DNA of 64,000 nt from an uncultured Draconibacterium sp. (GTDB lineage Bacteria; Bacteroidota; Bacteroidia; Bacteroidales; Prolixibacteraceae), in the NCBI RefSeq assembly GCF_963676815.1, contig NZ_OY781365.1, forward strand, positions 2,514,501 through 2,578,500, read 5' to 3'. Positions 16,826 to 27,400 of the stretch are shown here, piece by piece (positions within the stretch are counted from its first letter, which is position 1; every line of letters begins with the position of its first letter). The notes below the pieces were generated by a model that saw only the letters and a list, made by a program, of their open reading frames with translations, was not told the origin of the DNA and ran no database searches. The translations under genes were made by a program, and so were the position numbers.

Positions 16826-19066
16826 CTATTTTATTGCAAAAGAATCGTGTAATCCTTCAGCCGAATTCGGACCAATCCAAATATCAAAATCTCCCGGCTC
16901 AATCACATAATCGTCGCCGTTAAAAAACTGCAGATCTTCTGCTTTCAGTTCGAAACTTACTGTTTTAACATCACCCGGTTTTAAGCTTATCTTTTCAAAA
17001 CCTTTCAATTCTTTAATGGGGCGGGTGAGGCTTCCCACTTTGTCGTGCGTATAAAGCTGCACAATTTCTTCAGCTTCGTAGTGTCCAATATTTTTAATAT
17101 CGGCCGAAACAGTTATTGATCCATCGTTTGACATTTCGTCAGCAGACAACCTCAGGTTACTGTATTCAAATTCGGTATAACTTAAGCCAAATCCAAATGG
17201 AAGAAGCGGAGTAATTCCATAATCTATGTGCATTGTTTTAAATCCTAACGACAGTTGTTTCGAATTGCGCGGAATATCGTCGATGTAAGTAACATCATCT
17301 TCGGTTGCCGGGCGGCCGGTGTTTTTTCTGTAATAATAAAATGGGATTTGTCCGGCACCTTTTACAAAAGTTACAGGTAATTTTCCTGAAGGCGAGTAAT
17401 CACCAAAAATGAGGTCGGCCACTGCCGGTCCGGCCATTGTTCCCGGATGCCAGGCATAAAGTACAGCGTCAGCCATGTCCATCTCTGCCCCAATTCCAAG
17501 CGGTCTTCCGGCCATTACCACCAAAATTAGCGGCTTGCCTGTTTTTCTCAATTCAGTAATCAGCTCTGTTTGAACACCCGGAAGATCAATAATTCCACGT
17601 GCATTTGCTTCTCCCGACAGTATTGATTCTTCTCCGGCAAAGAATAAAATTGCATCAGAACGTTTAGCTGCTGCAACTGCCTTTGAAAATCCGTTTGTCG
17701 ATTTGTCGCGGCTGTATTCCAATCCGGCAACATAATTCATTCTTGATCCAAGAATCTCTCCAAAAGCTTGTTTTGGTGTTGTAGAGTCTTCGCCTTGTCC
17801 GTCGAAAATCCATGTTCCCAACTGGTCGCGTGCGGCATCGGCCAACGGGCCAATTACTGCCAGCGAATGAATATTTTTTGAGATGGGCAATGTGTTATTG
17901 TTATTTTTCAGCAAAACCATACTTTTTCGTGCTGCTTCGCGTGATACAGCCAAATGGCTTGGGGCTAAAATCGTGTCGGTTGAAACGTGATTGTCATAAG
18001 CTTTGTTGAACAAGCCCAGTTTAAACTTTACACGCAAAATATTACCAACATAGGTATCGATCATGTCTTCTGTGATCGCTCCCTCTTCAATCAATGTCTT
18101 TAAATTTTCGGCGTAACAAGTTGTTGCCATTTCCATGTCAACACCTGCTTTTGCTGCAATTTCGGCAGCTTGTTTTTTATCGGCAGCAAAACCGTGGTTA
18201 ATCATTTCTTCAATCGATCCCCAGTCGCTAACCACCATTCCTTTGTAGTTCCACTCGTCGCGTAAAATTTCTTTTAGTGTGAACTTGTTTCCTGAAGTGG
18301 GCACGCCATTTAAGTCGTTAAATGCCGACATAAAAGTTAATGCTCCTGCATCGGCTGCAGCTTTAAACGGACGCAGGTGAACGTTTCGCAACAGTGTCTC
18401 GGGAATATAAGTGGTGTTGTAATCGCGTCCGGCTTCCGACATGCCATAACCAACATAGTGCTTGGCGCAGGCTGCCACTGCCGTTGGATCGCTTAAATCG
18501 CCCTGAATTCCTTTTACCATGGCGGCTGCAAACATCGATGTTAGCAACGGATCTTCACCACAGCTCTCGGCAATTCGTCCCCAGCGCGGGTCCCATGTTA
18601 CGTCCATCATTGGCGCAAATGTCCAGTTTATTCCCATCGATGAGGCTTCTACAGCCGAAATACGCATTGCTCTTTCTGCCAGTTCGGGCTCCCATGAAGA
18701 GGCCATTCCCAACGGAGTAGGAAAGATGGTGCGATATCCGTGAATTACATCGCGGCCAAAAAGCAGCGGAATGCCGTGTTTGCTTTCTTCCAATGCCACA
18801 CGCTGTAATTCGGCAACCCGGTCGGCACCCATCATATTCAAGAACGATCCAACTTTGCCGTCTCTAATAGCTTGTTTCGTTGCTTCATCGTCGCCGAAAG
18901 CACCGTCGTTTACCTGTTGCATCTGACCGATTTTTTCATCCAGGGTCATCTCACTTAGCAAACTGTTGATCTTCTGTTCAACAGGATCGGGATGGTCGGT
19001 CAAAGTTGCTGTGCAACCTGTTACTAACCAGGTCCCAATAATTAAAATTAAAGCTCTAATTTTCAT
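16826..19066 (-). CDS. bglX: GH3 beta-glucosidase, BglX-like lipoprotein
   Basis: 746 residues with a lipoprotein signal (VTGCTA, Cys18). The GH3 N-terminal barrel contains GRDVIHGYRT and the nucleophile motif VVSDWGS (Asp in SDW). The GH3 C-terminal domain and a fibronectin III-like domain with PIKELKGF complete the BglX architecture. It would hydrolyse beta-linked gluco-oligosaccharides to glucose in the periplasm. It is the last gene of the minus-strand glucan locus, 16 bases after the GH16 gene, which points to oligosaccharides from beta-1,3-glucan as substrate. Confidence 0.94.
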   Translation of the reverse strand: MKIRALILIIGTWLVTGCTATLTDHPDPVEQKINSLLSEMTLDEKIGQMQQVNDGAFGDDEATKQAIRDGKVGSFLNMMGADRVAELQRVALEESKHGIPLLFGRDVIHGYRTIFPTPLGMASSWEPELAERAMRISAVEASSMGINWTFAPMMDVTWDPRWGRIAESCGEDPLLTSMFAAAMVKGIQGDLSDPTAVAACAKHYVGYGMSEAGRDYNTTYIPETLLRNVHLRPFKAAADAGALTFMSAFNDLNGVPTSGNKFTLKEILRDEWNYKGMVVSDWGSIEEMINHGFAADKKQAAEIAAKAGVDMEMATTCYAENLKTLIEEGAITEDMIDTYVGNILRVKFKLGLFNKAYDNHVSTDTILAPSHLAVSREAARKSMVLLKNNNNTLPISKNIHSLAVIGPLADAARDQLGTWIFDGQGEDSTTPKQAFGEILGSRMNYVAGLEYSRDKSTNGFSKAVAAAKRSDAILFFAGEESILSGEANARGIIDLPGVQTELITELRKTGKPLILVVMAGRPLGIGAEMDMADAVLYAWHPGTMAGPAVADLIFGDYSPSGKLPVTFVKGAGQIPFYYYRKNTGRPATEDDVTYIDDIPRNSKQLSLGFKTMHIDYGITPLLPFGFGLSYTEFEYSNLRLSADEMSNDGSITVSADIKNIGHYEAEEIVQLYTHDKVGSLTRPIKELKGFEKISLKPGDVKTVSFELKAEDLQFFNGDDYVIEPGDFDIWIGPNSAEGLHDSFAIK

Positions 19067-19082
19067 TATAGTAATTTTGATT

Positions 19083-20414
19083 TTACATCTCTTGATATAC
19101 GCGAACGTAATCTACTTCCATCGATTGCGGGAAGATTGAATTGTCAATTCCCTGGGCCCCTCCCCAGTTGCCACCAACAGCAACATTCAGAATAAAAAAC
19201 TGCGGTTTATTGAAAGGCCAGTTCTCTTCCGTTTTATTTGCCGGCGCGTAACGGTGTGTCACGTTTTCTGGCGAGTCTGTGTAGAATACCATTTCTTTTT
19301 CGGTCCAGAATAAACCGTAAACATGGAATTCTTCTTCTGCCGTTTCAAGCGTTTTTTTACTGCCATCGCCATTTCCTGCATAACCCGCCGGAGTATGCAC
19401 TGTTGCATGAACGGTGTTGGGTTCGTAACCCACATATTCCATAATGTCGATTTCGCCACAAGCGGGCCAGCCTGCATTGCCAATGTTGGCTCCAAGCATC
19501 CATATTGCCGGCCAGATTCCTCGGCCTGAAGGTAACTTGGCACGTATTTCCATGCGTCCGTAGGTGAATTCTTTTTTCCCACTGCTAATCATGCGTGTTG
19601 ACGTGTATGATCCGGCCACCTGATCGTCGTTAATTTTTTCAGCTGTTATTGTCAGAATGCCATCTTCAACTGTTGCATTGGCGCCGTTGGTATAGTTTTG
19701 CAGCTCGTTGTTTCCCCAGCCTCCCGAACCGGTTTCAAATGTCCAGTTGTCGGTATTTACTGCATTCCCATCGAAATTATCTTCCCAAACCAGTTCTAAG
19801 CTCGAAAAGTATCCGGGATCATCGTCGGCAATGGTAATGTTTTTAACGGAAGAAAAGGTATCCCCGTTTTTGGTAATTACGAGTTCGATTTTATATGTTC
19901 CGGCATAAGGGAAGTAAACAACAGTATTGGTTTCGTTAGTAACTATTTTATTGCGGAATTCCCATTGAAAGGAATCGAAATCGCCCTCGGAAGTATTTGA
20001 AAGATTGATGCGGTTTGGATTTGCACCATCGGGTTCGGCTGTAAAGCTAATGGCAAAATCGGTACTTGAAATGTTTATTTTTTTAGAAGTTGATTTTTGC
20101 TCACCTTCAAGGCCCATCACCAATAAATTAACATCGTATTCTCCGGCTACCGGATAGTAAACATCATACGACTGAGATTTTGTAGTTGTCGATTCTGTGC
20201 GGCCATTGCCAAAATCCCAGTTCATCCTCAGGTAGTCTCCTTCCGATTCATTGGTGAACCGAACGTTGTTATCGTCAGTAAATGAATAGGAAAAATCAGC
20301 AGTGAAAGCTACATCTGTTCCATCTTCGCTGCATCCGTTAAGTGGAGCCATTAGGATAAGAATAGCCAGTAATAATGGCCAGTTCTGTTTTTGTCTGTCG
20401 AATGATTTAAGCAT
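19083..20414 (-). CDS. GH16 endo-beta-glucanase (laminarinase-like) lipoprotein with PKD-like domains
   Basis: 443 residues. A lipoprotein signal (NGCSED, Cys28) leads into two PKD-like beta domains (about 35-115 and 120-200; NWDFGNG and FQWEF motifs), then a GH16 domain (about 205-443). The catalytic motif GEIDIMEYVG with nucleophile and acid/base glutamates is intact, and GIWPAIWMLG and HVYGLFW are typical of the laminarinase subgroup. It probably sits on the cell surface and cuts beta-1,3(1,4)-glucan. The PKD-like modules may act as spacers to hold the enzyme away from the membrane. Confidence 0.92.
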   Translation of the reverse strand: MLKSFDRQKQNWPLLLAILILMAPLNGCSEDGTDVAFTADFSYSFTDDNNVRFTNESEGDYLRMNWDFGNGRTESTTTKSQSYDVYYPVAGEYDVNLLVMGLEGEQKSTSKKINISSTDFAISFTAEPDGANPNRINLSNTSEGDFDSFQWEFRNKIVTNETNTVVYFPYAGTYKIELVITKNGDTFSSVKNITIADDDPGYFSSLELVWEDNFDGNAVNTDNWTFETGSGGWGNNELQNYTNGANATVEDGILTITAEKINDDQVAGSYTSTRMISSGKKEFTYGRMEIRAKLPSGRGIWPAIWMLGANIGNAGWPACGEIDIMEYVGYEPNTVHATVHTPAGYAGNGDGSKKTLETAEEEFHVYGLFWTEKEMVFYTDSPENVTHRYAPANKTEENWPFNKPQFFILNVAVGGNWGGAQGIDNSIFPQSMEVDYVRVYQEM

Positions 20415-20423
20415 ATTTTTTTC

Positions 20424-21686
20424 TTATTGAATTATTATTTTTTCTGAAACAAATTGATGCCCGTTATCAATCAATAACATATACAAGCCATTTGTAAAAC
20501 CAGTGGTATTTATTCTGGCTGTATTGCTAAAAGTATTTTGCATAACTGTATTGCCTGAAATATCGAGCAATTTTACTTCGTATTCTCCAGTTTTTCTGGC
20601 GGTAACAGTAACATTGTCTTTTGCGGGATTGGGATAGATTTTAAAATCATTTGCTGTATTTTCGTTAATACCAACATTGATATCGAGCTGGTAAACCCGC
20701 AACCAATCGATAAAAACTGAACAAGGAAATTCTGCTTCATTATTTACTGCACCACCGTAGGAATATTGGCTTCCGGTAACGCCGGCGCTTAAAATAGGGT
20801 ACATTTTATGTTCGAACGGATGCCATTCGTTAAAATGATTGGAGTACTCCGAAATACCAACTCTTTTTCCTTCGTGCATTGCAACTGCAGATTGATCTTC
20901 GCCATCAAGCGAGAAAGCTCCACCATCGTTTAAGTAGTGTATGTGGTATACATTGTCGTCTATAAAAAACTCCATTCGGTCGGAATACCAATCAATTCCA
21001 TAGGTGTGAAACCCGAAGCTTCCGGCATTTGTATCGTTTTCATCGGGTGGATAATTTCCGTATCCCGGCTCTGCAGGATTTGGTACTTGTTGTGTTTCGT
21101 AGCTGTAGTAAAAACCCTGGTGTCCGTGGTTCCAGTCGGCCCATTCGTTGTTTTGCCAAAACCAGGCGTAGTGTACGCTCCCGAGATTATGAAAGGGAAT
21201 AGATCCAACATATTCCATAATATCGATTTCGCCACCTTGTGGCCACATCAGGCTGTTCCATCCCCCGGGAATCTCATCGGGCATCATCCAAAATGCAAAA
21301 CCTTGCCCCATTTGCTTAACATCGCGCGGATATATTCGCGCAGCAATACGGTGACCCGGTCCCCACGATTTTTTACCGGCAGTGTTTAAACGTCCACTGG
21401 TATAATTTCTGTCGATATAAAATTCTTTTCGCGTGGTAATTACCAGGCAGCCATCTTCTGCTCCCGGCACATTGTTACTGAAACTGATATTTTCTTGGCG
21501 GTCGGTTGCACGATCTACCTGTCCGGTTCCAAAATCTCCGTTTACCCCGGTTCCGGTTTCAATGTTCCAGTTCTCGGAGTCGAGTTGTCCGGTATTAAAA
21601 TTGTCTTCCCACAATAATTCGCCAACCTGCCCAAAAGTTTCCAGTGTTATTAGAAAAATACACAGTATGAAAAGACTGATTTTCAT
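20424..21686 (-). CDS. Secreted GH16 glucanase with type IX secretion C-terminal domain
   Basis: 420 residues: signal peptide (about 1-19), GH16 domain (about 24-320) with an intact GGEIDIMEYVG catalytic motif, and a C-terminal sorting domain (about 340-420) containing IYPNPAKDNVTV and ending in SEKIIIQ. That tail is the Por secretion signal recognised by the type IX system, so the enzyme should be released or surface-attached rather than lipidated. It shares the locus with a lipoprotein GH16, giving secreted and tethered forms. Substrate is inferred to be beta-1,3-glucan; other GH16 specificities cannot be excluded. Confidence 0.9.
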   Translation of the reverse strand: MKISLFILCIFLITLETFGQVGELLWEDNFNTGQLDSENWNIETGTGVNGDFGTGQVDRATDRQENISFSNNVPGAEDGCLVITTRKEFYIDRNYTSGRLNTAGKKSWGPGHRIAARIYPRDVKQMGQGFAFWMMPDEIPGGWNSLMWPQGGEIDIMEYVGSIPFHNLGSVHYAWFWQNNEWADWNHGHQGFYYSYETQQVPNPAEPGYGNYPPDENDTNAGSFGFHTYGIDWYSDRMEFFIDDNVYHIHYLNDGGAFSLDGEDQSAVAMHEGKRVGISEYSNHFNEWHPFEHKMYPILSAGVTGSQYSYGGAVNNEAEFPCSVFIDWLRVYQLDINVGINENTANDFKIYPNPAKDNVTVTARKTGEYEVKLLDISGNTVMQNTFSNTARINTTGFTNGLYMLLIDNGHQFVSEKIIIQ

Positions 21687-21806
21687 TCGTTTTAAGAAGT
21701 AGTTAGATGTACTAGTTAGATTGTTTATATGGTAAAAAGTTGTTCTGATTCAGTCAATTCAAAACACCGATACCAATTTTGAAGCACTATTAGATGTTGT
21801 TTAAAA

Positions 21807-21846
21807 AGCTATCGGAGAGGGGAGGTTTCCTCCCCTCTCGATAGCT
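21807..21846 (-). terminator. Strong terminator inside the glucan locus
   Basis: A stem of about 18 bp (21807-21825 with 21829-21846, one bulged G) and a TTT loop, followed on the minus strand by TTTTT. It separates the SusCD-lipoprotein part from the hydrolase part and may attenuate the downstream enzymes. Confidence 0.8.
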
Positions 21847-21880
21847 AAACTCTAATAAATAATCAAATAATCAGCGATTA

Positions 21881-22669
21881 TTATTCTGCTACTTTAAATA
21901 CCCATGTCCAACCGGTTCCGCCGGTGTTCGTAGGTGTAAAAAGAACCATTCTGTCTTCGGTAAGCTCAACAATATTATAAACACCGTCAGGATTCACACG
22001 GGCGGCATCATAACCCAATATTGAAGCTCCGTTAAAATGTAGTTGCTGGTTTTCAGTATCCAACACAAATGACGCATTGGTTACGTTACCGGCGCCATCA
22101 TCGTAAATATAATTTGCAGCGCCATCAAGGTTAAATGTCATGCTTCCGGCGGCATCACCCGGCGGACAGCAAGTACCTCCTGCATTCCACCAAACTCCCC
22201 AAGGGTTACCCGGATCAACCATAAACCACCATAAACCATTATCGCCACCTACACCATCAAATACCCAGGTTTTACCTGTAGATGTATTTTCACTAACAAG
22301 GTCGTACCAATCCTGCTCAAGCGGAGTGTCCAGTACATCAACTGTTACATCAATTGTTTTTTCGAAAAACTCGGCTCCTAAAGTACCTACAAAGGTAAAA
22401 GTTGAAGTTCCGGGAATAGGATAAACGATTTCAACTTTATTGGTTAAGGCTACACCCAGGTTGTAATCCCAGTAACCTGTAACACCCGGTGTATTCATGC
22501 TTAATTCAATTGTATTACCATTTGCTGAGTTCTGGGTTGCAACCAACTCAACACCTTCAACAGTTGTACTGTTTTCAAGGAATTGTTCGTCTACAATGGC
22601 ATCGCACGACACAATTAACAGTGCCAGCAATGCAACAAAAATGCCTTGTATTATATTATTTCTTTTCAT
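21881..22669 (-). CDS. Surface glycan-binding-like lipoprotein of a SusCD locus
   Basis: 262 residues with a lipoprotein signal (LLIVSCDAI, Cys22). It consists of an N-terminal beta-sandwich segment (about 30-120) and a C-terminal domain rich in tryptophan (WWFMVDPGNPWGVWWNAGG, about 148-166) and glycine. It lies directly after susD, where SusE/SusF or other surface glycan-binding proteins normally sit. Clustered aromatic residues fit sugar binding. Sequence similarity to a named family is not evident to me, so the role is by position. Confidence 0.7.
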   Translation of the reverse strand: MKRNNIIQGIFVALLALLIVSCDAIVDEQFLENSTTVEGVELVATQNSANGNTIELSMNTPGVTGYWDYNLGVALTNKVEIVYPIPGTSTFTFVGTLGAEFFEKTIDVTVDVLDTPLEQDWYDLVSENTSTGKTWVFDGVGGDNGLWWFMVDPGNPWGVWWNAGGTCCPPGDAAGSMTFNLDGAANYIYDDGAGNVTNASFVLDTENQQLHFNGASILGYDAARVNPDGVYNIVELTEDRMVLFTPTNTGGTGWTWVFKVAE

Positions 22670-22696
22670 ATCTCTTTCTATTAAAATTAAAACCTG

Positions 22697-24421
22697 TTAC
22701 CATCCAGGGTTTTGTTCATAAACGCCATTTGCTAACCTCATTTCCGTTTCAGGAATTGGAACCAATCCTTTGGTTTCTGGTCTGTAGTTAACCGAGTAAT
22801 TTGCATCGCTTCCTGAATTTCTCACGCTTATTGTTTCGTTAAAAGCAGTGTTAACGTCTCCCCAGCGAACCAGGTCGAACCAACGTAATGCTTCAAAAGC
22901 CAACTCGTGCATTCTTTCTTCTTTCAATGCATCTAAAGAATAAGCCACAGGATCTAATCCGGCTCTTGCTCTAACAGCATTCATTCCATCTGCTGTTCCT
23001 GAAATCTCAGAGTGCATCAATAAAACGTCGGCATAGCGCATAAAAATGAAATCCTGTGCGTGCATCAACTGCATATCAGTATTTCCCCAGTCGTATAACT
23101 GAACGAACATACCCACATTAGCCTGAGCGTCATTATCCCAGTATTGAATGGCAGTGTATTTTTTGTTGAAAAAGCCTGTTTCGTGATCACCTTTGTCTCC
23201 AACGTAATCACCGGTTCCCTGGTCGGCCTGACCAACCTGAAGGATCGAACCATGTTTTCTTGGGTCGTTGTCATCCCATCCGGTAAACAAATTTGGATTA
23301 ACAGTGCACCATCCCCAGCCTTGACCAAAAGGTACTAAAGAGTTATCTCTAAGGCCTGTAAACAATGCAAGTCTGTTGGTGTAAATATTTCCGTTTGACC
23401 ATCCCCAGTCTCCAAAAGAGAAACGTTGTACAAACATAGTTTCGTTATTTCCGCGACCAAAGGTAGGAGTGTGGCCATCCTGACCAACCCACGAAAGTCC
23501 GTTTTCATGCGCCCATGGTAATACAGTTGTATCGCCGGCTGCAATGTTTACGTATGAGTAAGGCCACAGGTTTCTGAAATCATCAACCAGTCCGTATCCA
23601 CTGTTATTCATACAGTCTTCCAAATGGCTCTGCACATCTGATGCCGATAAAGATCCGCCATCAACAAGAGGTAGGGTGTTGGTTGCCTGACCTTCAATAT
23701 TGGTCATATAACCGGTGTAGAATAAATAAACCCTGGCCAGGTATGCTTCTGCTATCCATTTGTTTGCATGACCGTAATCCGATTCCGGGATATTAGAGAA
23801 TGCAACTGATGGCATTGTTTCGATAGCCAGTTTCAAATCGGATGCGATTTGCGCAAAAGTCTCAGAATAAGTGGCTCTAGGAACATCACGTGGTGCATCG
23901 AATGTAACGATTAAAGGTACACCGCCGAAAAATTTCGCTAGTCTGAAATAGTAGAAAGCACGCATAAACAGTGCTTCTCCAATTGCCTGATCTTTATAGT
24001 TCTGAGCTTCCTCAGGACTGCTGAAATAGGCAGAAAAGTCAGCTTCTGCTGTTTTTTCGATAATTGCGCTTGCCCTTGATATACCATTGTAAGATTGTAC
24101 CCACATATCTCGGTAAGTATCTTCTGCAGGGTCTTCAAAATTATCAACCCATTTTGCAGATTTATCATCAGCACCACCACCGCCAAGCATTAAATCAGAC
24201 ATTAAGCTTGCAGCAACCGATTCGTTACTGTGCACGTTGGGTGTATAAATTGCATTGTAAACCCCTGCCATTGCCTCCTTAATATCCTGAGGAGTACTGT
24301 AGAAGGTTTCTAAACTTTTTCCGTATAGATTATCTGTGTCCAGATAATCCTGACTACAACTCGTTGCAAGAACAAGGCCTGCAATGAATGTTATATATAT
24401 TAGTTTTTTCATCATTTTCAA
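22697..24421 (-). CDS. SusD/RagB family surface glycan-binding lipoprotein
   Basis: 574 residues with lipoprotein signal (ATSCSQ) and the SusD alpha-helical TPR-like fold. AGVYNAIYTPNV and ALFMRAFYYFRLAKFFGGVP are in the N-terminal domain, and the RagB/SusD C-terminal end carries ELAFEALRWFDLVRWG. The C-terminus YEQNPGW is the usual end of the family. It forms the lid of the SusC transporter encoded 9 bases upstream and binds oligosaccharide at the surface. Confidence 0.96.
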   Translation of the reverse strand: MKMMKKLIYITFIAGLVLATSCSQDYLDTDNLYGKSLETFYSTPQDIKEAMAGVYNAIYTPNVHSNESVAASLMSDLMLGGGGADDKSAKWVDNFEDPAEDTYRDMWVQSYNGISRASAIIEKTAEADFSAYFSSPEEAQNYKDQAIGEALFMRAFYYFRLAKFFGGVPLIVTFDAPRDVPRATYSETFAQIASDLKLAIETMPSVAFSNIPESDYGHANKWIAEAYLARVYLFYTGYMTNIEGQATNTLPLVDGGSLSASDVQSHLEDCMNNSGYGLVDDFRNLWPYSYVNIAAGDTTVLPWAHENGLSWVGQDGHTPTFGRGNNETMFVQRFSFGDWGWSNGNIYTNRLALFTGLRDNSLVPFGQGWGWCTVNPNLFTGWDDNDPRKHGSILQVGQADQGTGDYVGDKGDHETGFFNKKYTAIQYWDNDAQANVGMFVQLYDWGNTDMQLMHAQDFIFMRYADVLLMHSEISGTADGMNAVRARAGLDPVAYSLDALKEERMHELAFEALRWFDLVRWGDVNTAFNETISVRNSGSDANYSVNYRPETKGLVPIPETEMRLANGVYEQNPGW

Positions 24422-24430
24422 TTTTTAGAA

Positions 24431-27400
24431 TTAAAAGGCAACACTTAAACCAAACATCACTGTTCGTGGTAATGGATATAATCCGAGGTCAATTCCGGAT
24501 GCCCAACCAGCGTCGTGTCCGAAACGAACTTCAGGGTCCATTCCATCATAGCTTGTAAAAGTGTGCAGGTTATTTACTGCTACGTATGCTTTAAGCGTTG
24601 AAACAGCATCGAATCTTGAAAGTAATTTGCTAAAATCGTATCCAAATGTCAGGTTGTTGATTCTCACATAGTCGGCATCATGCATGTAAATGTCAGAAAC
24701 GTACTGCTGGTTTCGGTTTGAAACAGAAGATAGTCGAGGCATTTTTGTAGAAGTACCTTCTCCGTGCCAGCGTTCAAATACACTTGAGGTGTAGTTTTGT
24801 GTTGGACTGTCGGCAAACGAACGATACGACTGCATTACCTGCATTCCGAATTTACCGGCTAAGGTAGTGTTTACGTAAAATCCTTTAAATGCAAGGTTTA
24901 ACTGTAATCCCATTTCGAAATCGGGATTTGGATTACCCAAATATCCTTTATCATTTTCGTCGATTATTCCGTCCATGTTTTTGTCAACAAAGCGAACATC
25001 TCCAGGGCGTTGATCATTAAAATATGGAGTTCCGTCCGGTCCTACGTAAGCATCAACTTCATCCTGGTTTTGCAGAATTCCAGCTGTTTCATATCCGTAG
25101 AAATAACCAATTGGGAATCCAACTTCTACTCTTGAAACCTCTGCAGTACCTTGCGATATTACATGAGAAGGTCCGTGAATAATACCATCGGTATTCGCAA
25201 TTCTTGTTACTTCGTTTTTGTTATGCGCTCCACTTAAAACAACACTATATTTAAAATCACTGATATTGTCGCTCCAGTTTAATACCATTTCAAAACCTTT
25301 GTTTTCAATGTCTCCACCATTGATGAAAGGAGCTCCGGCGCCTGAAGTACCCAAAATAGGTGCTACAACCAACCAGTCTTTTGTGGTTTTCTTATACCAA
25401 TCCAAAGCAATACCAAGTCTTGAATCCAATAATCTCGCATCAAGTCCGATATTCAACTGCTCCGAAGTTTCCCAGGTTACGTCAGGGTTGGGAACTTTTG
25501 AAGGATATGCTGTTGTTCCTGATACTGGTTTTGTATCTCCGAAGAAATAGCCAGGGAAAGCATAAGTAATTTGTGAAGAGTAAATAAAGTTATCGATTGA
25601 CTGGTTACCGTTCTGTCCCCAGCTTAAACGCAATTTTGCGAAATCGAGCACGCTTGAAGTGCTTTCCATAAAGTCTTCACTGGTAAGTACCCATCCTGCT
25701 GATACTGAAGGGAAATATCCCCAACGGTTACCTTTGGCGAAGTTTGAAGAACCATCAGCACGCATTGTTACCGATAACAAGTATTTCTCCTGGTAATTGT
25801 ATTGTGCCCTTGCCATGTACGACATTAAACCGCCACCGCCGGCAGCCCAGTCAGCTCCCCATGTATTGATATCGCTAATAGAGCCCGGACTTTCGGTATT
25901 ATTAATGTAGGCGTAGCGAGGATCGCCAGGGAATAATAAATTATTTCTTGATCCGCCAACTTCCATATTTACATCGTTCTGAAGTAGCTCATAACCAACC
26001 AAACCTGTAATGTCGTGGTCGCCAAATTTACGATCGTATGAAAGTGTGGTTGTCCATGTCCAGTTACTTCCCAGGTATTGGTTTTGAGAAGCTCCGTCAG
26101 TTGCATCGGTATAAAGTGTTCCCAAACGGTAAGTTGGGTTCATCGATCTGCCCCAGCCAAACCATGCATCAAGACCATAAGAAGATCTCAATTTTAAGTT
26201 TTCAATAGGTTCAAGTATTGCATACACGTTTCCAACAACACGGTTTCCTTTTCCATAGTTGTAGTTTGTAGCGTAGTACATTGAAGCAATTGGGTTGGTA
26301 GCCTGATTTACGTCGTCCATAGTTGGCGTAAAGCCAAATTCGTTGATGTTGTTATCGATAGCAGGCTGCCAGTAAGCAGGCATTAACGGATGCTGAACCA
26401 ATGCATTATGCAAGTCATTCCAGTAAATGTTACCGGTTCTGGCACTTCTGTTTTCAGTATTGGTGTAAGTGATATTCTCACCAACAGTAAGAATACTGTG
26501 GTTTTTGTTCTTCTTCAATACCATTTCGGTATTTAACCTTGCTGTCAGTCTTTTGTATCCTGCATCTGTAATTTCACTTCCGATAATACTTTTCTGATCG
26601 AAATATGAAACCCCTGCAGAGTAAGTAATGTCTTTACTTCCACCGGTGATGTTTAAGGCATGACTTTGCATTGGAACATTACTACTGGTAATTTCATCAA
26701 TCCAGTTGGTACCTTCCCAGCCGTTTTGAAGCGCTCCCCAAACGTCGTTGCCTAACTGATCTGCCAGTGCATCGCCATAGTTGCTTCTCAGCCAGTTGTT
26801 TCCTGTAATTTCTTTTTGCCAGTCCATTGGCGCTTTATTATCGTTAACTCTGCCTTCGTCCATAATATACATGTACTCCTGGGCAGTTAACGGATCCAGG
26901 TTTTTGTAAATATTCTGAATACCATAATACGCATCGTATGTAATCTTGGCAGGGCGGTCTTCGCTACCTTTTACAGTAGTTACAAGTACAACTCCGTTTG
27001 CTGCTCTCGAACCATAAATGGCTGCTGATGCAGCATCTTTTAATACATCAATTGACTCAATATCAGAAGGACTCAGGTAGTCAATATCGCCAACAGCAAC
27101 ACCGTCAACAATGTACAGTGGATTAGAGTTTCCGATGGTTCCTAAACCACGGATGGTAACCCTGGTTCCTGCGCCTGGTGCACCATTGTTACGTGTAATA
27201 CTAATACCGGCAGCAACACCTTGTAAAGCTTCCATTGCTGAACCTGTATTAAGCTCTGCAATATCCTCTCCTTTTACATTTAAGTTTGCACCAGTGGTAA
27301 GGATTTTTTTCTGAACACCATAACCAACAACTACAACTTCGTCAACGTTAAACAAATCAGGATCGAGTTGTACATTAATTTCTGTTCTTCCTTCAACTCC

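Noticed and set aside
18394..18720. Long frames opposite the GH3, GH16, SusC and metH genes
   Set aside because: They are antisense shadows of strongly conserved genes, with no family features of their own.
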